This document shows positions 18,145 to 27,270 of a stretch of DNA of 64,000 nt, in pieces. Source of the DNA: Pelagomonas calceolata (lineage: Eukaryota; Sar; Pelagophyceae; Pelagomonadales; Pelagomonadaceae); the NCBI GenBank assembly GCA_918797485.1, contig CAKKNE010000002.1, positions 2,136,501-2,200,500 of the forward strand, read 5' to 3'. The position numbers were made by a program, and so were the translations under genes. The notes under the pieces were generated by a model. It was not told where the DNA came from. It saw only the letters and a program-made list of their open reading frames with translations, and made no database searches. How positions within the stretch are numbered: position 1 is the stretch's first letter; the number at the start of each line of letters is the position of its first letter.

Positions 18145-19722
18145 ATGAGCTGTCCCATTTGCACGGCGCCGGTGGAGAACGAGTCGTGCGAAACGTGCGG
18201 CTCGCTCGAAGGCGTCGACGCGAGCGGTTTCGCGGCGTCGCGGGTCTTCGGCTACGACTGGGCGGCGGGCTCGGTGGCGCCCTGGCGCGACGCGCAAGGC
18301 CGCGCCTACGCGACCCCCTCGGAGCTGGCCGAGGTCGCGCTGGTTGCCGCGGGCCTCGAACGCGGTGGCTACGCGATCGATTTAGGGTGCGGCGACGCAG
18401 CGATCCTGCGCGCTGCGGCGACGCGGTACGGCTGCCGCGGGCTCGGCCTCGACATCGACGATGGCGCCTTGGCCGACGCTGCGCGCGCCATCGAGGCTGA
18501 TGGCGTCGGCGAGCTCGTGAGCGTCCGTCGCGGCGACCTGAACGAGTTCGATCTGGCTTGCGAGATCGACCACGCGGATGCACCGGTCGTCGTGACGTGT
18601 TATCTGCTGCCCGCGACGCTCCGGGAGCTGCGACCGAAGTTGGAGGACGCCTGTCGCCGCGGCGCTGCCGTCGTCCTGTTCCGGTGGGACTGCGGCTTAG
18701 CTTGGCAGGGCCCGGTTGGCCGCCACGACGACCGCGGGTTCACTGTGTACCGGCAGGATCCGGACCGGCTCTCGCCGCTCATCGAGGTGTTGGGCGTCGA
18801 AGCTTTACAGTACTTAGACACGGCGTCGTTGGGCTGCCTGAACGCGTGCGCGCGGGCGTTTGGCAAACAGTCCGAGGCTACCGGGCGCTCGCCGTGCGAG
18901 GATGAGGCCTATCGGCGGTTGCGCGCGCATCCGAAGTTCCGACGCCACGATGGCAAGATGCCCGAGCCAAGCATCCACAGACCGGCGCGGGGCGGCGGAT
19001 TTCCGGGCTGGATCTATGTGTTGAACGACTGGGAACGGTATTGGGTGTTTAAGGCTCGTGGAGAATTCCGTGGCTATGTTGGGGTACCCGCGGACGCCTT
19101 TAGCTTCCGACGAATCGTGTACATCTTGGGCCACGCTAATGTGACGCGCTGTCCACCGAAATACAGCCAATGCCGTCCGAGCCCCGACAAAGTAGCATGG
19201 TCGCGAGACTACGACAGATACGTGGGATGGTCGGACCGCCTGTCGATGCTCGTTGAGGTGCTCGACGTCAACGCGTTGCGTCACATGGATGCGACGTCGC
19301 TGGGGCGTCTGAGCGCGTGCGCCAAGGCATTTGGCCACAAGCTGGAGAGACCTTGTTTACCCGATGCGGAGGGGCCGGACCGTTGGCGCTCGCTCTGCGA
19401 GGACGCAGCATGTTATCGCTTGCGCGGGGACGTCTATAAACGCTTGCATGCGGACAAACGGTTTCGAGAATCTGATGCGTTTGTTTACACCGGACAGTTC
19501 CCACGATTCGATAGCTCCGTGTGGGGGCGGGACGGATTATTCTCGGGCTGGCTACACGTATTGTTCGATTGGGAGCAGGCCCTCAAATTCGAGCGTTGCG
19601 GCGGCTTCAACGCGTTTGATCTGAGCGATAAGCTCAGACACATCGAGGAGATGAATAGCGGCGCGCAGAGCTTTCGACGATGGAAACGCATCCTGGGCCA
19701 CTTGGGGGGGTCGATGCATTAG
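18145..19722 (+). CDS. methyltransferase fused to two F-box-like repeat units
   Basis: 525 residues. A Cys4 motif (CPICTAPVENESCETCGS) opens the protein. Residues about 65-190 are a class I SAM-dependent methyltransferase: motif I AIDLGCGDAAILRAAA, an acidic end of strand 2 (GLGLDID), and VVTCYLLPATL. From about 205 a duplicated unit appears. Unit 1 starts PLIEVLGVEALQYLDTASLG with CLNACARAFG and ends FPGWIYVLNDWERYW ... FRRIVYILGH. Unit 2 starts MLVEVLDVNALRHMDATSLG with LSACAKAFG and ends FSGWLHVLFDWEQAL ... FRRWKRILGH. The start of each unit resembles an F-box. The substrate is unknown; the architecture is unusual. Confidence 0.75.
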   Translation: MSCPICTAPVENESCETCGSLEGVDASGFAASRVFGYDWAAGSVAPWRDAQGRAYATPSELAEVALVAAGLERGGYAIDLGCGDAAILRAAATRYGCRGLGLDIDDGALADAARAIEADGVGELVSVRRGDLNEFDLACEIDHADAPVVVTCYLLPATLRELRPKLEDACRRGAAVVLFRWDCGLAWQGPVGRHDDRGFTVYRQDPDRLSPLIEVLGVEALQYLDTASLGCLNACARAFGKQSEATGRSPCEDEAYRRLRAHPKFRRHDGKMPEPSIHRPARGGGFPGWIYVLNDWERYWVFKARGEFRGYVGVPADAFSFRRIVYILGHANVTRCPPKYSQCRPSPDKVAWSRDYDRYVGWSDRLSMLVEVLDVNALRHMDATSLGRLSACAKAFGHKLERPCLPDAEGPDRWRSLCEDAACYRLRGDVYKRLHADKRFRESDAFVYTGQFPRFDSSVWGRDGLFSGWLHVLFDWEQALKFERCGGFNAFDLSDKLRHIEEMNSGAQSFRRWKRILGHLGGSMH

Positions 19723-19742
19723 AGATATGTAAGTATGACAAG

Positions 19743-21272
19743 TTACGAATTCTTCCGCGTCACGCCCCCCTCCTTGTTCGCGCCGGGGCAGTCGTGCGTC
19801 GCCGCGTGCTCGTGGTCCAGCTGGGAAAAGAAGGCGTGCGCCTTCTCCGGCGCGACGCGCGCGACCCAGACGTCCATGAGGCCCGACGAGCAGGCCCCAA
19901 AGTCGGAATCGGTGGCGCCGCCGGCGACGACGTCGCCGTCCGGCGCGACTACTAACGCGTTGAGGTCGTCCCGGCCGAGCTCCCCGAACTGCGCGACCCA
20001 CCGTCGCGAGCCATCAAACGCGTCGAGCTCCGCGATCCAGGCGTCCGACTTGCCAGCGATGGTCTTGTTGAAATCGCCATAGGTCTGGCCGCCCACATAA
20101 ACACTCTCGCCGTCCGGCGAGACGGCGACCGCGTTCAGGAAGTCGACGCGGTTCGTCCCCAGGACCACGGACCACATGATCCGACCCGTTCGTCCATCGA
20201 GCTTCGCGACGAACCCATCCCGTCCGCCGGGCTTGCCCGGGGCAGACGCCGGGTCCTCGGAGCCGCTCCCGTCGACGATGGCCGCGCCGAACGTCGAGCC
20301 CGCGACATACACCGCGTCGCCAGGGCCGGTACTCGCCATGGCCGTCGGCTCCTCGGCCCGCTCGGAGCCGATCTGCTTCACCCAGAGCTCCTCGCCGGTC
20401 TTGCCGTCGTGCTTCGTGACCCAGACGTCGCCCTTGCCAATGAACGACCCGTCGGCGACTTCCCCAAACGTCTGGCCGCACGCGAAGACGGCCGAACCGG
20501 ACGCTGTGGACGCGACCGCCGCGACCGTATCGGACTTCTCCGAGCCGATCTGCCGCGTCCAGAGGTGTCTTCCATCATCTCCAGAAAAAGCGCCCAGCCA
20601 CGCGTCGCCCATCCCAAAATGCCTGTGGTAGTGGTCGTCGTAGTCGTTCTCGTCGTGGTGGTCGTCCACATGACCGTAGGTCTGGCCCGCCGCGAAGAAG
20701 ATCGACAACCAGGCGTCCGAGGCCACGCCCAGGATGGAATCCTTCTTCTCTGAACCTGCTTGCAAGACGCCCTCGCCGCCATCATCATGATGCCGGCCCC
20801 ACTGGCCCCTCCCCTTATCATCCCATCTTCCTCTCCAACCGTCCATCGTCCCCGCGAGGCCCTCCTCGCCCCAGTGCCCGTAGGTCCAGCCGCCGCCGAC
20901 GACATGACCATCCCCGGCCGCCAATCCCTCGACCTTGTCCTCCCTATTGGTCCCTATTTGTGTCGACCACTCGTGCTCTCCAGTATGAGAAATCCCGGCC
21001 ATCCAGACGTCGCCGTAGCCTCGATGTTCGCCGCCCACAGCTCCCATCGTACTTCCAGCGCAGTAGACGCGCTCCGTCGACGCGTCGATCGCCAGCGCTC
21101 GCAACTCGTCATTTCTATGAGAACCGAACTGCACGATCCACTCCGTGCCCTCTTCTCCGCCGCATTTCACGACGCCATTGATCGACGTGCAAGTTTGGTC
21201 CGCATTGTCCAGGGTGTCCTCTCCCCAAACGCTGCCCAGCGCCGCGGCGGCGAGGAAATGCCGTCGGAGCAT
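19743..21272 (-). CDS. secreted beta-propeller protein with SBBP-like repeats
   Basis: 509 residues from ATG 21272, chosen because MLRRHFLAAAALGSVWG is a good signal peptide; the frame stays open further upstream but would overlap the next promoter. The body has about eight repeats of roughly 50-60 residues with the pattern W..Q.GS...D....A......VY..G.T.G (for example LWTRQIGSEKSDTVAAVAST and IMWSVVLGTNRVDFLNAVAV), as in SBBP/PQQ-like beta-propellers of secreted bacterial and algal proteins. One repeat carries a His/Asp/Tyr-rich loop (DDHHDENDYDDHYHRHFG) that could bind metal. The function is unknown. Confidence 0.75.
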   Translation of the reverse strand: MLRRHFLAAAALGSVWGEDTLDNADQTCTSINGVVKCGGEEGTEWIVQFGSHRNDELRALAIDASTERVYCAGSTMGAVGGEHRGYGDVWMAGISHTGEHEWSTQIGTNREDKVEGLAAGDGHVVGGGWTYGHWGEEGLAGTMDGWRGRWDDKGRGQWGRHHDDGGEGVLQAGSEKKDSILGVASDAWLSIFFAAGQTYGHVDDHHDENDYDDHYHRHFGMGDAWLGAFSGDDGRHLWTRQIGSEKSDTVAAVASTASGSAVFACGQTFGEVADGSFIGKGDVWVTKHDGKTGEELWVKQIGSERAEEPTAMASTGPGDAVYVAGSTFGAAIVDGSGSEDPASAPGKPGGRDGFVAKLDGRTGRIMWSVVLGTNRVDFLNAVAVSPDGESVYVGGQTYGDFNKTIAGKSDAWIAELDAFDGSRRWVAQFGELGRDDLNALVVAPDGDVVAGGATDSDFGACSSGLMDVWVARVAPEKAHAFFSQLDHEHAATHDCPGANKEGGVTRKNS

Positions 21273-21659
21273 GGCACGGCTGGTCCTTGCGTGCCGTTGG
21301 TGCTCTGCGTTGCTCTGCGGGCAGCGATGTAGCGATTTCGCGTGCACGCGGAGCTTACAAATTTTGGTAAAGCACGGGTTTTGTCGGAGGCCGTTCAAGA
21401 TGTCGGAGAGGTGGAAGCTACCCTTCCGACGCGTGGCTCGCGTCCAAAGCCAGGGCGCCGAGCTGGTCCGGTGTGGCACCACAGCGCGGTTGGTGCACAG
21501 CGCGAGCGCAAGCGCGAGGCCGCAAACAAACGCAAAGGCTGCCACCGCGAGCGAGAGTCGCCTTCGAACCGCCGCTCGCTGCCCACCTGCGCGGGGCAGC
21601 CGTTTCGCTCTGCCCATTTGTTGCACGAGCAGCTGTAGGCAAAAGCAGGACAGTAAGCC
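21273..21659. other. divergent intergenic region
   Basis: 387 bp between the propeller gene and the next plus-strand gene. No 24-bp motif is present. The minus-strand frame is open through part of it and includes a hydrophobic stretch (LSLAVAAFAFVCGLALALAL), so a longer N-terminus for the propeller protein cannot be excluded. Confidence 0.4.
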
Positions 21660-23663
21660 ATGGAGCAGGCCAGCGTCCAGGAGACCTATCTCCAGTTGTG
21701 GGAGGCGCTCTGCCAGGGCCACGACGGGAGTAGGGAAGGAAGGCGCCTCAAGCTTCAGGTCGTCGACACTATTTTATTCAGAGGCGGCCGGCCGTGCGGC
21801 TGGGTCTTTACGGACAAGGAAGGTTTTGTGCGGGCGAAGCACCGATCTAGGTTGGAGTGGGTGCAGATCACGCGGCATTTGTTGAGGCTATTGCCATCGA
21901 ATGCGGATCGGGACGAGGCCGCTGCTGTCCTAAGGTATGTGACGCCACATTCATCAAAGCTCCAGACTTTAGTGCTGAACCGGAGGGAGCTGCAAGACTT
22001 GGGAGGCTCGCCGGCGGCCTGCTCGTCCGCACTAGGTGGTGGTGAATTAGTCGCATTACAAGCAGCACCACAACCCTACGTCGGAGACGGGTCCGGCGTC
22101 TTCGCGTGCCGGTGCCGCTTCGGCGAGCCCGAGTTCATCAGGAGGATCGCGGCGGATCCCGGCACGCTAGATGCGCAGTTGACCATCGCTACTTCAGTGA
22201 CTCGGGAATACGTGGATTGGCCTGAGAAGCGTGCTGGGAAGAAAATGATCTCCGAGAGGTCTCGAGCGGCGGACCCGAAAGGAGTTAAACGAGGAAAGCA
22301 ATGTGCAAATGCAACGGGTTCCGTGGCGGCGCACGCGTCCCATGTAAGGGGCGTGGAAGCCCCTCGTGGATTGACCTGCGAGTTTTCTTTCGACAAAAAA
22401 GGACGACCCACCTTATGTCACGTCCTGGATTTAAGTGGATCTTCGCAGCGCATAGCGAATTGCCCGACGCCTCTCTCAAATGGCCTTCCTCATGAATATA
22501 TTTCGCCGACGTCGGACGAGTTCCCCACGCGGTCCCCGGACTTTGCTTATTCGCCGCCCTCAAATCCAAAATGCGACGAGGCCTTCGCGCCGTCTTCGCG
22601 ACCTCAGGCGTGGGGCGGCGCGTCGAACGCGGCCGTGAAAAGTGACGCGAAGCGGCGGTCGCAGAAGTTCCGGCAGCAGCTCGACGCCGCGTCGCTGTGG
22701 GAGTGCGCTCCCGCGCCGGCGCCAAAAGCTGCCCCATCCTTGGATGAAGTGCCGCGCTCCCAGACTGCCACGTCGTCTCGTATTCGACAGCTCGACGGCC
22801 GCATCTTCTTGAGACCGGAGGCGAAATCAGATAGGAGGATCGCGTCGCAAGTGGCGCTGGAACGGCAGTTCGCGATGCGCGACGGCGACGCCGGGCGCGA
22901 ATTGCGGGCGGCCTGTGAAAGAGCAGAGAAACAGCGCCAGTCGATTCGACGAGAGCAAGAGGTTGAAAAAAGAAGGCGCGACAGGTACATCGAGGTCGAA
23001 GATGGATTAGATGTGATCCGGACGAACCCACTCATCGACGCCCGGAAGGCGGCGGAAGAAGAAAGATTAGCTGCGAATCTGAGGAGGCAGCGGGACATCC
23101 AAAAGCAACGCGAGGAGACGCAGTTGAGGTTGGAGAAGCTGTCGCAGCCTCTCAGGAGGCCGAAGTCGGCGCCGGCCCGACGACCCATCTCGACGGCGCC
23201 GGCGCCGGCGCGACGACGCCGGCCTAAAACTGGGAGACGAAAGCCCAGAAAGAGCGACCTTTCGACGAAGCGCTGGCGCGAGGCCGAGGCCGAAGCGCAA
23301 CAATATCCTTTATATGGAGAAAAGACCGTGCGCTGCGTCCGCATGCGCGATCCCCGCACGCTGGCGAAGCAGTGGGACCAGCAGGTCCGCGACGGCGCAA
23401 TCTGGTGGGTTGGGAAGCCGCTGGAGAACGCGCCGCCGCCGCCGGGCGAGCCGGACCCCGACAATCTGTGGGACTGCGTCGGGAAGCGGAACCCCAACGC
23501 CAAGATGCCGTCGCCGGTCGGGCGCTGCCCTTCCACAGCATCCGTGGGTCTGACGGACTCGGAGGTGCGGCTCGCGCGCGCGTTCACGAACCAGAATCTC
23601 GTCGAGAGGTTGGTGCCGCGGAAGGAGCTTTCTCCTCGGTCCTACATGGCGGGGAAGGCTTAA
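21660..23663 (+). CDS. unknown charged protein with central coiled coil
   Basis: 667 residues, not recognised. Residues 1-200 are globular (ETYLQLWEALCQGHDG, CGWVFTDKEGFVRAK, SGVFACRCRFGEPEFIRRI). Residues about 330-500 are Arg/Glu-rich and helical (ERAEKQRQSIRREQEVEKRR; RKAAEEERLAANLRRQRDIQ), likely a coiled coil. A proline and arginine stretch (RRPKSAPARRPISTAPAPAR) precedes a conserved-looking C-terminal block (VRCVRMRDPRTLAKQWDQQV, DGAIWWVGKPLENAPPPPG, DNLWDCVGKRNPNAKMPSP). The style resembles ciliary or cytoskeletal proteins of stramenopiles, but that is inference. Confidence 0.7.
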   Translation: MEQASVQETYLQLWEALCQGHDGSREGRRLKLQVVDTILFRGGRPCGWVFTDKEGFVRAKHRSRLEWVQITRHLLRLLPSNADRDEAAAVLRYVTPHSSKLQTLVLNRRELQDLGGSPAACSSALGGGELVALQAAPQPYVGDGSGVFACRCRFGEPEFIRRIAADPGTLDAQLTIATSVTREYVDWPEKRAGKKMISERSRAADPKGVKRGKQCANATGSVAAHASHVRGVEAPRGLTCEFSFDKKGRPTLCHVLDLSGSSQRIANCPTPLSNGLPHEYISPTSDEFPTRSPDFAYSPPSNPKCDEAFAPSSRPQAWGGASNAAVKSDAKRRSQKFRQQLDAASLWECAPAPAPKAAPSLDEVPRSQTATSSRIRQLDGRIFLRPEAKSDRRIASQVALERQFAMRDGDAGRELRAACERAEKQRQSIRREQEVEKRRRDRYIEVEDGLDVIRTNPLIDARKAAEEERLAANLRRQRDIQKQREETQLRLEKLSQPLRRPKSAPARRPISTAPAPARRRRPKTGRRKPRKSDLSTKRWREAEAEAQQYPLYGEKTVRCVRMRDPRTLAKQWDQQVRDGAIWWVGKPLENAPPPPGEPDPDNLWDCVGKRNPNAKMPSPVGRCPSTASVGLTDSEVRLARAFTNQNLVERLVPRKELSPRSYMAGKA

Positions 23664-23693
23664 TTATGTGGCACATCTGCTCGTTTGGATTCC

Positions 23694-23716
23694 TAGTGTC
23701 TTACATGCCGCTAGCT
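23694..23716 (-). promoter_or_regulatory. dispersed 24-bp palindromic motif
   Basis: CTAGTGTCTTACA then TGCCGCTAGC, in a tandem (+/+) gap 237 bp upstream of ATG 23953 and 31 bp past the preceding stop. Confidence 0.75.
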
Positions 23717-23952
23717 CGGCGGGAACTTCGCAGCTCGGATATCGAGGGCTTACAGCTCACGTTTGATCGACCTGAAGCACACACGTTGCCTATTTTTGGC
23801 CGTGATCGCTTTTGCCTCCGCGAAACGGTGGCTGAAGGCAGCCAGAGGGAGGTTTTTACCACTGCTCTGCTTAGCTAGCGCCACCTAGAGCCGACGCGAG
23901 GCTGCCGTATAGATCACTGCTGCTGATTTATCACTGCTGCTGCTACAGCAGC

Positions 23953-24495
23953 ATGGCTCTCCGTCTCACAACCCTCCTGCTGATCTGCACACGAATACGC
24001 GCCTTCGCACCCGCCCGACCACTCGCCACGAAGCGCAGCGCCTTCGCACCCGCCCGACCACTGAAGCGCAGCACGCGACTCCACGCCGTGCCCTCCGTGC
24101 AAAAGCGCGGCGGCGACGCGATGATCCTCACGGCGCTGAGCGTCTGGCAGGCGCTGCTGCGCGCGCCCTGGGCCACGGACCCCGACGCTTATTTGACGGT
24201 GGACTTCGAGGGGGCGGTCATCCGCGGCAGCCGCCTCGCATTGTGTTTGTACATCGCGGAGAAAGTTTTTAAAGCGCTGCGGGCGCCGGAGAGCGTGCGC
24301 GAGGTGCCTGTGCCGGTCGAGGCCGCGGCCGTCGCGCTGCTGCTCAACCTCGGGATCGAGTACACGCTCTGCACCTGCCCGCTGCCGGACGCGCTCGCGC
24401 ACTCGGTCGGCGGCTCGCCGGCGGACGTCGCGACGACGTACCTCACGATCGTCGCGTGGCGGATCATCTACGCGAGCAGGAGCGGGCGGATGTAA
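23953..24495 (+). CDS. plastid-targeted membrane protein of unknown function
   Basis: 180 residues. A signal peptide (MALRLTTLLLICTRIRA) runs into AFAPARP, the Phe-Ala-Pro cleavage motif of secondary-plastid preproteins. That motif is duplicated 13 residues later (AFAPARPLKRS) by a 39-bp tandem repeat. The mature part has hydrophobic helices (ALSVWQALLRA, GSRLALCLYIAEKVFKAL, VEAAAVALLLNLGIEY, TTYLTIVAWRIIYA) and a Cys-x-Cys (TLCTCPLP). No family was recognised. Convergent with ThiG, 19 bp apart. Confidence 0.75.
   Translation: MALRLTTLLLICTRIRAFAPARPLATKRSAFAPARPLKRSTRLHAVPSVQKRGGDAMILTALSVWQALLRAPWATDPDAYLTVDFEGAVIRGSRLALCLYIAEKVFKALRAPESVREVPVPVEAAAVALLLNLGIEYTLCTCPLPDALAHSVGGSPADVATTYLTIVAWRIIYASRSGRM
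24001..24062 (+). repeat. 39-bp tandem duplication in a transit-peptide region
   Basis: GCCTTCGCACCCGCC followed by CGACCACT occurs at 24001-24023 and again at 24040-24062 with no mismatch, duplicating the AFAPARPL targeting motif in frame. Confidence 0.85.
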
Positions 24496-24514
24496 AATAT
24501 TTGTACTAATAATA

Positions 24515-25399
24515 CTACTTTGATATGTCGAGGAGCGGCGACGACGCCACGGCCGTCTTCGAGATGGCCATGGGCCGCGCGGTGTACGCGAGCCGGCCGG
24601 CCTCTGTCGCGAGCTTGAAGGCGCGCGCCATCGCCGGCGCGTCGTCGGCGCGCGCGACGGCCGAGTTCGCCAGCACCGCGTCGGCGCCGAGCTCCATCGC
24701 CAGGGCCGCATCCGACGGGCACCTGAGTCCCGCGTCGACGACGACGGGCACGCCCGCCTGCTCGACGATGACGCCGATGCACGACGACGCGTCGATGCCC
24801 TGGCCCGAGCCGATCGGCGAGCCCAGGGGCATGACCGTGGCACACCCAATGTCCTCGAGATGTCGACACAGGACCGGGTCCGGCGAGCAGTACGGGAGCA
24901 CGGCGAAGCCCTCCTTTACGAGTTGTCTAGCCGCGGCCAGCGTCCCCACGGGGTCCGGTAGTAGGTACGTCGAGTCCGTGATGACCTCGAGCTTCACAAA
25001 GTTGTTGTCGTCCTGGCCCAGGGTTTTTGCTACTTCTCTTCCTAGACGCGCGACCCTCACAGCGTCTTCCGCGGTCGTGCACCCGGCCGTGTTCGGCAGC
25101 AGCCAGACCTTGTTCCAGTCGATGGACGTCTCCAGCATGCTCGTGACGGCGCCCTCGACGCGGCGCACCGCGACGGTCACGACCTCGGCCTCGGACGCCG
25201 CGATGGAATCGGCCATGTCCTGCGCGGTCTTGTACTTGCCCGTGCCCAGGAACAGGCGCGAGTTGAACGTCTTGCCGGCGATCACGAGCTGGTCGTTGCT
25301 CGGTGGTGCCACTGTCAGTGGGCTGCGGCGCGTCGCCGTGGCCGAGAGGGCGCTGGCGGCGCTGAGCAGGCTCAGGGTGGCGAGGCGGCGCGGCATCAT
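24515..25399 (-). CDS. thiG: ThiG, thiazole synthase (nuclear copy)
   Basis: 294 residues. After an N-terminal signal-like segment ([22 protein letters not shown]), the protein matches ThiG along its length: [56 protein letters not shown] containing the Schiff-base lysine, [20 protein letters not shown] and [14 protein letters not shown]. ThiG condenses deoxyxylulose phosphate, dehydroglycine and ThiS thiocarboxylate into the thiazole of thiamine. In many red-lineage algae thiG is plastid-encoded; here the presequence and GC-rich surroundings indicate a nuclear gene whose product returns to the plastid. Gene transfer from plastid or bacterium are both possible. Confidence 0.93.
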   Translation of the reverse strand: MMPRRLATLSLLSAASALSATATRRSPLTVAPPSNDQLVIAGKTFNSRLFLGTGKYKTAQDMADSIAASEAEVVTVAVRRVEGAVTSMLETSIDWNKVWLLPNTAGCTTAEDAVRVARLGREVAKTLGQDDNNFVKLEVITDSTYLLPDPVGTLAAARQLVKEGFAVLPYCSPDPVLCRHLEDIGCATVMPLGSPIGSGQGIDASSCIGVIVEQAGVPVVVDAGLRCPSDAALAMELGADAVLANSAVARADDAPAMARAFKLATEAGRLAYTARPMAISKTAVASSPLLDISK

Positions 25400-25750
25400 C
25401 CGTCGAGTCGTTCTGTGGCTGTCGCGGCGTACCGATGCGATGTTCTGGGCGCTCGTCTAGGTTATACCGAATTGCTCGCGGCCTGTTTTAACAGCCAGCT
25501 CTGGACTGCAGCGAGCTGGAGCCAAGAGCACAGCTCACAAACGCGGCGCAGGCGTGCCTACGCTAATCTACACGCCCGCAGTGGTCCTCACGACTCACAA
25601 CAGGACGCTACAGAGGAACGAAGAGACGCAACGCCTCGCCGCACAGCCTGCACACTCTCCTTGAGCAGTGGTGCTTGTTGAGGACTCAGCGCGCCACACC
25701 TCCGGAGCAGTGGTGCTTGTCGAGGACTCGTAGCCCCCGAGACGTTTGCA
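25400..25750. other. divergent intergenic region with a direct repeat
   Basis: 351 bp between ThiG and the formyltransferase. A 25-bp direct repeat (25663-25687 and 25705-25729) lies just upstream of the formyltransferase start. No 24-bp motif. Confidence 0.5.
25663..25729 (+). repeat. 25-bp direct repeat, two copies 42 bp apart
   Basis: GAGCAGTGGTGCTTGT followed by YGAGGACTC occurs twice with one mismatch, ending 21 bp before the formyltransferase ATG, so it probably lies in the 5' UTR or core promoter. Confidence 0.75.
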
Positions 25751-26815
25751 ATGATGCGCCTCGGCCTCACCTTAACCGTGCTGCGCTCGGCGCGCGCGCT
25801 GCGGCAGCTCACGCGACGGCACGCCAGTGCGAGTGCAGGCGAGAAGAAGCGCGTCGTCTTCCTGGGCAGCCCGGGCGTCGCGGCGCTTACCCTAGGACGC
25901 TTGCTCGACGCCGATTCCAATTTCGAGGTCGTCGCGGCCGTGAGCCAGCCGCCCGCCCCGAAGGGTCGCAAGCGCGTCCTGCAGCCCTGCGAGGTGCAGG
26001 CTTTAGCCGAGGAGCGCGGCCTACGATGCCTGACGCCGGCGAAGGCGCGCGATCCGGACTTTCTGGACGAGCTTTCAGCATTAAAACCGGACGTGTGCGT
26101 GACGGCGGCCTATGGGCAATTCCTGCCCAAGAGCTTTTTGAGCATACCATCGCTGGGCACGCTAAACATCCACCCTTCGTTACTCCCGCGGTGGCGCGGC
26201 GCGGCGCCGGTGCAGCGGTCTCTGGAAAATGGCGACGAGAAAGTGGGCGTCACTGTTTTACAAACGGTCCTGAAGATGGACGCCGGCCCCATCGCCGCTC
26301 AAAGTGTACCTAGACCCGTCACGGAGGGCGACACGGCCGCGACTTTACTCGACGAGTTGTTTAACGAGGGCTGCGACCTGCTCATAAATGACGTGCTCCC
26401 TTCACTGTTCGACGGGTCGCTTGAAATGCGGGAACAAAATGACGATGACGTGACGGAGGCGCCCAAACTCACGAAGGACGAGGGCTTTCTGAACATACAC
26501 GAGTCTCCGGACGCGCGGTCCGTCGCGGAGGCGTGCCGCGATAAAGTGAGAGCCTTCGCGCCTTGGCCGGGCACGTTCCTCAACGTCCGGGCGGGCGACG
26601 CGGCGTATCGGCTGAAGGTGCTCGAGGCGCGTATTGGTGATGCCGTTGACGGTGTGAGCTACCGCAAGCCGGCACTCTCAATACCGTGCGCGGACGGCTC
26701 TGTTTTGGATTTGTTGAGGGTGCAGCCGCCGAACAAGAAGGCGATGGACGCGGCGTCGTTCTGGAACGGGCTGCGCGGGGCGGAGCTGGAGTTTTTGGGG
26801 CTCGAGGACCCATGA
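25751..26815 (+). CDS. fmt: methionyl-tRNA formyltransferase, organellar
   Basis: 354 residues. A mitochondrial-type presequence (MMRLGLTLTVLRSARALRQL) precedes KRVVFLGSPGVAALTLGRLL. The catalytic region is intact: TLNIHPSLLPRWRGAAPVQR with the Asn-His pair, then the Asp-Ala-Gly motif KMDAGPIAAQ. A C-terminal formyltransferase domain follows (SYRKPALSIPCADGSVLDLL). It formylates initiator Met-tRNA for organelle translation using 10-formyl-tetrahydrofolate. Convergent with the next gene, 20 bp apart. Confidence 0.92.
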   Translation: MMRLGLTLTVLRSARALRQLTRRHASASAGEKKRVVFLGSPGVAALTLGRLLDADSNFEVVAAVSQPPAPKGRKRVLQPCEVQALAEERGLRCLTPAKARDPDFLDELSALKPDVCVTAAYGQFLPKSFLSIPSLGTLNIHPSLLPRWRGAAPVQRSLENGDEKVGVTVLQTVLKMDAGPIAAQSVPRPVTEGDTAATLLDELFNEGCDLLINDVLPSLFDGSLEMREQNDDDVTEAPKLTKDEGFLNIHESPDARSVAEACRDKVRAFAPWPGTFLNVRAGDAAYRLKVLEARIGDAVDGVSYRKPALSIPCADGSVLDLLRVQPPNKKAMDAASFWNGLRGAELEFLGLEDP

Positions 26816-26835
26816 TAAACTGACAAAATTTAGTA

Positions 26836-27270
26836 CTAGGGCCTCGTCGCGTTCAGAGGCGTCACGCTCCCGTGATTGTGCCGCCTTCTAGGACTCACGA
26901 GCACGGCGAACAACGTCGCGGAGAAGAGCGCCAGCAGCACTAAAGCCGCGAGCTTGTGCGTCGGCGCGCTCCGGTACGCGTACTGCGCCTGCCTCCGGCC
27001 GCGGTCCCCGGCCGCGCCGTAAATTTTGCGGGCAACGGCCGCGAACGCCGTGCTCCGCGAGGCCGGCGGCCGCGCCGCGTAGCGCCTTTCATACCTCACC
27101 TGGTCGAAGGTCGTGTCCTGGGCGCAGTTCAGCACCCACGCCGGCTCGGGCAGCGCATCAGTCATCTCGATGGCCGCGCAGCCGGGGTCCGCGCAGGCGT
27201 TGGAGGTGCAGAGCGCCTGGCGCGCCTCGTCGTCGTCGAGGTCGTCGGCGTATTCCAGTGGTTTGTCCAT
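26836..27270 (-). CDS. small tail-anchored membrane protein, unknown
   Basis: 144 residues. An acidic N-terminus (DKPLEYADDLDDDEARQALC) with several cysteines is followed by an Arg/Tyr-rich middle and one C-terminal hydrophobic segment (LAALVLLALFSATLFAVLVS), then a short Arg/His tail. The topology fits a tail-anchored protein. No family was recognised. Support comes from the uninterrupted frame, the membrane segment and its position 20 bp from a convergent gene end. Confidence 0.6.
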   Translation of the reverse strand: MDKPLEYADDLDDDEARQALCTSNACADPGCAAIEMTDALPEPAWVLNCAQDTTFDQVRYERRYAARPPASRSTAFAAVARKIYGAAGDRGRRQAQYAYRSAPTHKLAALVLLALFSATLFAVLVSPRRRHNHGSVTPLNATRP

